The notes below the pieces were generated by a model. That model saw only the letters and a program-made list of their open reading frames with translations, had not been told where the DNA came from and searched no databases. From contig JACKFC010000036.1 in the NCBI GenBank assembly GCA_020632665.1, positions 1 to 42,289 of the forward strand: a stretch of DNA of 42,289 bases, written 5' to 3'. Position 1 is the stretch's first letter. Each line of letters opens with the position of its first letter. Shown here one piece after another: positions 41,006 to 42,289 of the stretch. This stretch comes from Deltaproteobacteria bacterium (GTDB lineage: Bacteria; Myxococcota_A; UBA9042). A program made the position numbers and the translations under genes.

Positions 41006-42012
41006 ACGCCGCCACTGAGCTCGCCACCGATGTCGGCATCAAGCCGGCCTGCGAAGCGCTCGCCGTCTCCCGGGCCAGCTGGTACCGGCGGCAGGCAGCT
41101 ACGTCGCAGGTCGAAGCCAGCAGGAGGCCTCCAGCTCGCACGCTGGGGGCGCCCGAACGCGAGCACGTTCTCGCTACGCTATGCGAGCCCAGGTTCGTCG
41201 ACCGCGCCCCGGCCGAGGTCGTCGCCACGCTGCTCGAGGAGGGCACCTGGCTGTGCTCGGAACGCACGATGTACCGCATCCTCGCCGAGAGCGTCGGCGT
41301 CAGGGAGCGCCGCAACCAGCTCGCCCACCCCGAGTACGCCAAGCCCGAGCTCGTCGCCACCGCGCCCAACCAGGTCTGGTCGTGGGACATCACCAAGCTA
41401 CTCGGCCCGCAGAAGTGGACCTACTACTACCTCTACGTGATCATGGACTTGTTCAGCCGCTACGTCGTTGGATGGATGCTCGCCGAACGCGAGAACGCCG
41501 CGCTCGCCGGCAGGCTCATCGAAGAGACCTGCGCGCGCCACGGCATCGTCCCCGGCGACATGACGCTGCACTCCGACCGCGGCTCGCCGATGACCGCGAA
41601 GTGCACCGCGCAGCTTCTCGCGGACCTCGGCGTGACGCGCTCGCAGAGCCGGCCGGAGGTCAGCGACGACAACCCCTACTCCGAGGCCGGCTTCAAGACG
41701 CTCAAGTATCACCCAGGGTTCCCGAACCGCTTCGCCGGCTTCGACGCAGCGCTCAGCCACTGCCGGACCTTCTTCCCGTGGTACTGCGACGAGCACCGCC
41801 ACGGCGGCATCGCGATGCTCACGCCTGCCGATGTCTTCCACGGCCGGGCCGAGGAGGTGCTCGCGCGCCGCCAGGCCGCCCTGGACATCGCCTACGCGGC
41901 GCATCCCGAGCGCTTCGTCCGCGGTCGACCGGTCGTCGAGCAGCTCCCGACGGAAGTGTGGATCAACAAGCCGGTGAAGGAGCCGGATCGTACGGATGGC
42001 GTTGTACAGTAA
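41002..42012 (+). CDS. IS3-family transposase OrfB (DDE integrase core)
   Basis: The 336-residue protein has the rve integrase core with the catalytic triad: Asp129 in WSWDITKL, Asp192 in LHSDRGSPM and Glu228 in DNPYSEAGFKTLKY. Upstream are SRASWYRRQ and TMYRILAESVGVRERR typical of OrfB N-termini. ATG 41002 overlaps the orfA stop and the frame is -1 relative to orfA. It is complete and shows no substitution of catalytic residues. Confidence 0.95.
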   Translation: MNAATELATDVGIKPACEALAVSRASWYRRQAATSQVEASRRPPARTLGAPEREHVLATLCEPRFVDRAPAEVVATLLEEGTWLCSERTMYRILAESVGVRERRNQLAHPEYAKPELVATAPNQVWSWDITKLLGPQKWTYYYLYVIMDLFSRYVVGWMLAERENAALAGRLIEETCARHGIVPGDMTLHSDRGSPMTAKCTAQLLADLGVTRSQSRPEVSDDNPYSEAGFKTLKYHPGFPNRFAGFDAALSHCRTFFPWYCDEHRHGGIAMLTPADVFHGRAEEVLARRQAALDIAYAAHPERFVRGRPVVEQLPTEVWINKPVKEPDRTDGVVQ

Positions 42013-42045
42013 TAGCGCTGCCGAGGTGTCTCATTGGCGTTGACA
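42005..42045 (-). repeat. Right terminal inverted repeat of the IS
   Basis: Read inward on the complement, this end starts TGTCAACGCCAATGAGACAC and ends ATTACTGTA, matching the left end at the outer dozen bases and at the inner end. It overlaps the last codons of orfB. Confidence 0.85.
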
Positions 42046-42289
42046 GGTTCCGCGCCGCGGGCGGCCACGCGCAGCGCGGCGACCAGGTTCGCGCCGGCCG
42101 AGCCGCCCACGTAGAGCCCCTCCTCGCGCACGAGCCGGCGCACCATGGCGAAGCTCTCGTCGTCGGTGACCCTCTCGGCGCTGTCGATGACCGCGCGGTC
42201 GAGGTTACCGGGCACCTTGCTCGCGCCGATCCCCTCGACTTCGTACGGCCCGTCGGGGCCCAGCGCCCCCGTCTCGACCCAGCCGGCGA
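42046..42289 (-). pseudogene. Cystathionine beta-synthase/cysteine synthase-like PLP enzyme, cut by the IS (5' part outside window)
   Basis: The minus strand encodes GWVETGALGPDGPYEVEGIG, then VPGNLDRAVID, TDDESFAMVRRLVREEGLYV and GGSAGANLVAALRVAARGAEP. These match the C-terminal half of the PLP domain of cystathionine beta-synthase-type enzymes (VEGIG, LVREEGLxxGGSAGA). The IS right end follows immediately, so the remaining C-terminal part is lost; the frame continues 51 codons into the IS to a stop at 41892. The sequence left of the IS does not continue the enzyme. Role is sulfur amino-acid metabolism, probably abolished or altered. Confidence 0.85.

Larger units (their letters stand above)
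40428..42045 (+). mobile_element. Complete IS3-family insertion sequence (1,618 bp)
   Basis: The element is bounded by inverted repeats that start TG and end CA. The left end reads TGCCAACATCGATGAGACAC and the right end read inward is TGTCAACGCCAATGAGACAC; both inner ends finish in ATTACTGTA. It carries orfA and orfB in -1 phase with an A8 slippery run between. No target-site duplication is visible: 40422-40427 is cctctc and 42046-42051 is ggttcc. Transposition without a duplication, or loss by rearrangement, is discussed in findings. The DDE triad is intact, so the element looks active. Confidence 0.9.

Overview
The window is a GC-rich, gene-dense bacterial chromosome segment, most likely from a Myxococcota (deltaproteobacterial) relative. 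This rests on the strong GC3 bias, many GTG starts, many lipoproteins, a 1,640-residue Cys-rich lipoprotein built from CTDC-type repeats, MopE-like metal-binding motifs and lectin domains, and a sigma-54 two-component pair. The taxonomic call is inference; there is no rRNA or tRNA in the window.

Layout. (1) 1-2168, minus: purine biosynthesis purQ-purA-purB, with purB cut by the window edge. (2) 2239-11047: secreted endonuclease/phosphatase-like lipoprotein, an outer-membrane-type protein whose signal peptide core is nine GTC codons, a DUF2279-like protein, the giant lectin lipoprotein, and an unrecognised protein. (3) 11068-17744, minus: tetR-MFP-RND-TolC efflux operon with a clear TetR-type operator. 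The second half of the RND pump and the start of TolC (about 11.9-14.3 kb) are present only as homologous islands scattered over three frames, so this tract is either decayed or badly sequenced. (4) 17955-22590, plus: a lipoprotein, a gamma-glutamylcyclotransferase-like protein, then a histidine kinase and sigma-54 response regulator. (5) 22682-25160, minus: a three-gene unit made of an 11-residue ORF with a near-perfect ribosome binding site (MKRIKVRCCGD), a DMT/EamA exporter and a GMC-type FAD oxidoreductase. This is the best candidate for an undescribed system. (6) 25394-32282, plus: a Cus/Czc-type heavy-metal efflux operon (TolC, adaptor with two metal-binding domains, RND pump), followed by a 41-codon scar of a deleted zinc-type alcohol dehydrogenase. 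(7) 32421-33899, minus: arsenate reductase and ACR3 arsenite exporter. (8) 34110-35855, plus: a phosphatase fused to an ADP-ribosylglycohydrolase. (9) 36096-42289: an accessory island with an AbiE-type module whose toxin gene is truncated and overlaps a zinc-metallopeptidase gene, a divergent second regulator/nucleotidyltransferase module, and a complete IS3-family element (40428-42045) that abuts a truncated cystathionine beta-synthase-like gene.

Functionally, the segment combines housekeeping purine genes with envelope proteins, drug and metal export (RND, Cus, Ars) and a mobile/defence block. ATGA- or GTGA-type overlaps mark most operons (purA/purB, tetR/MFP, peptide-exporter-oxidoreductase, cus, abiE), which supports the chosen starts.
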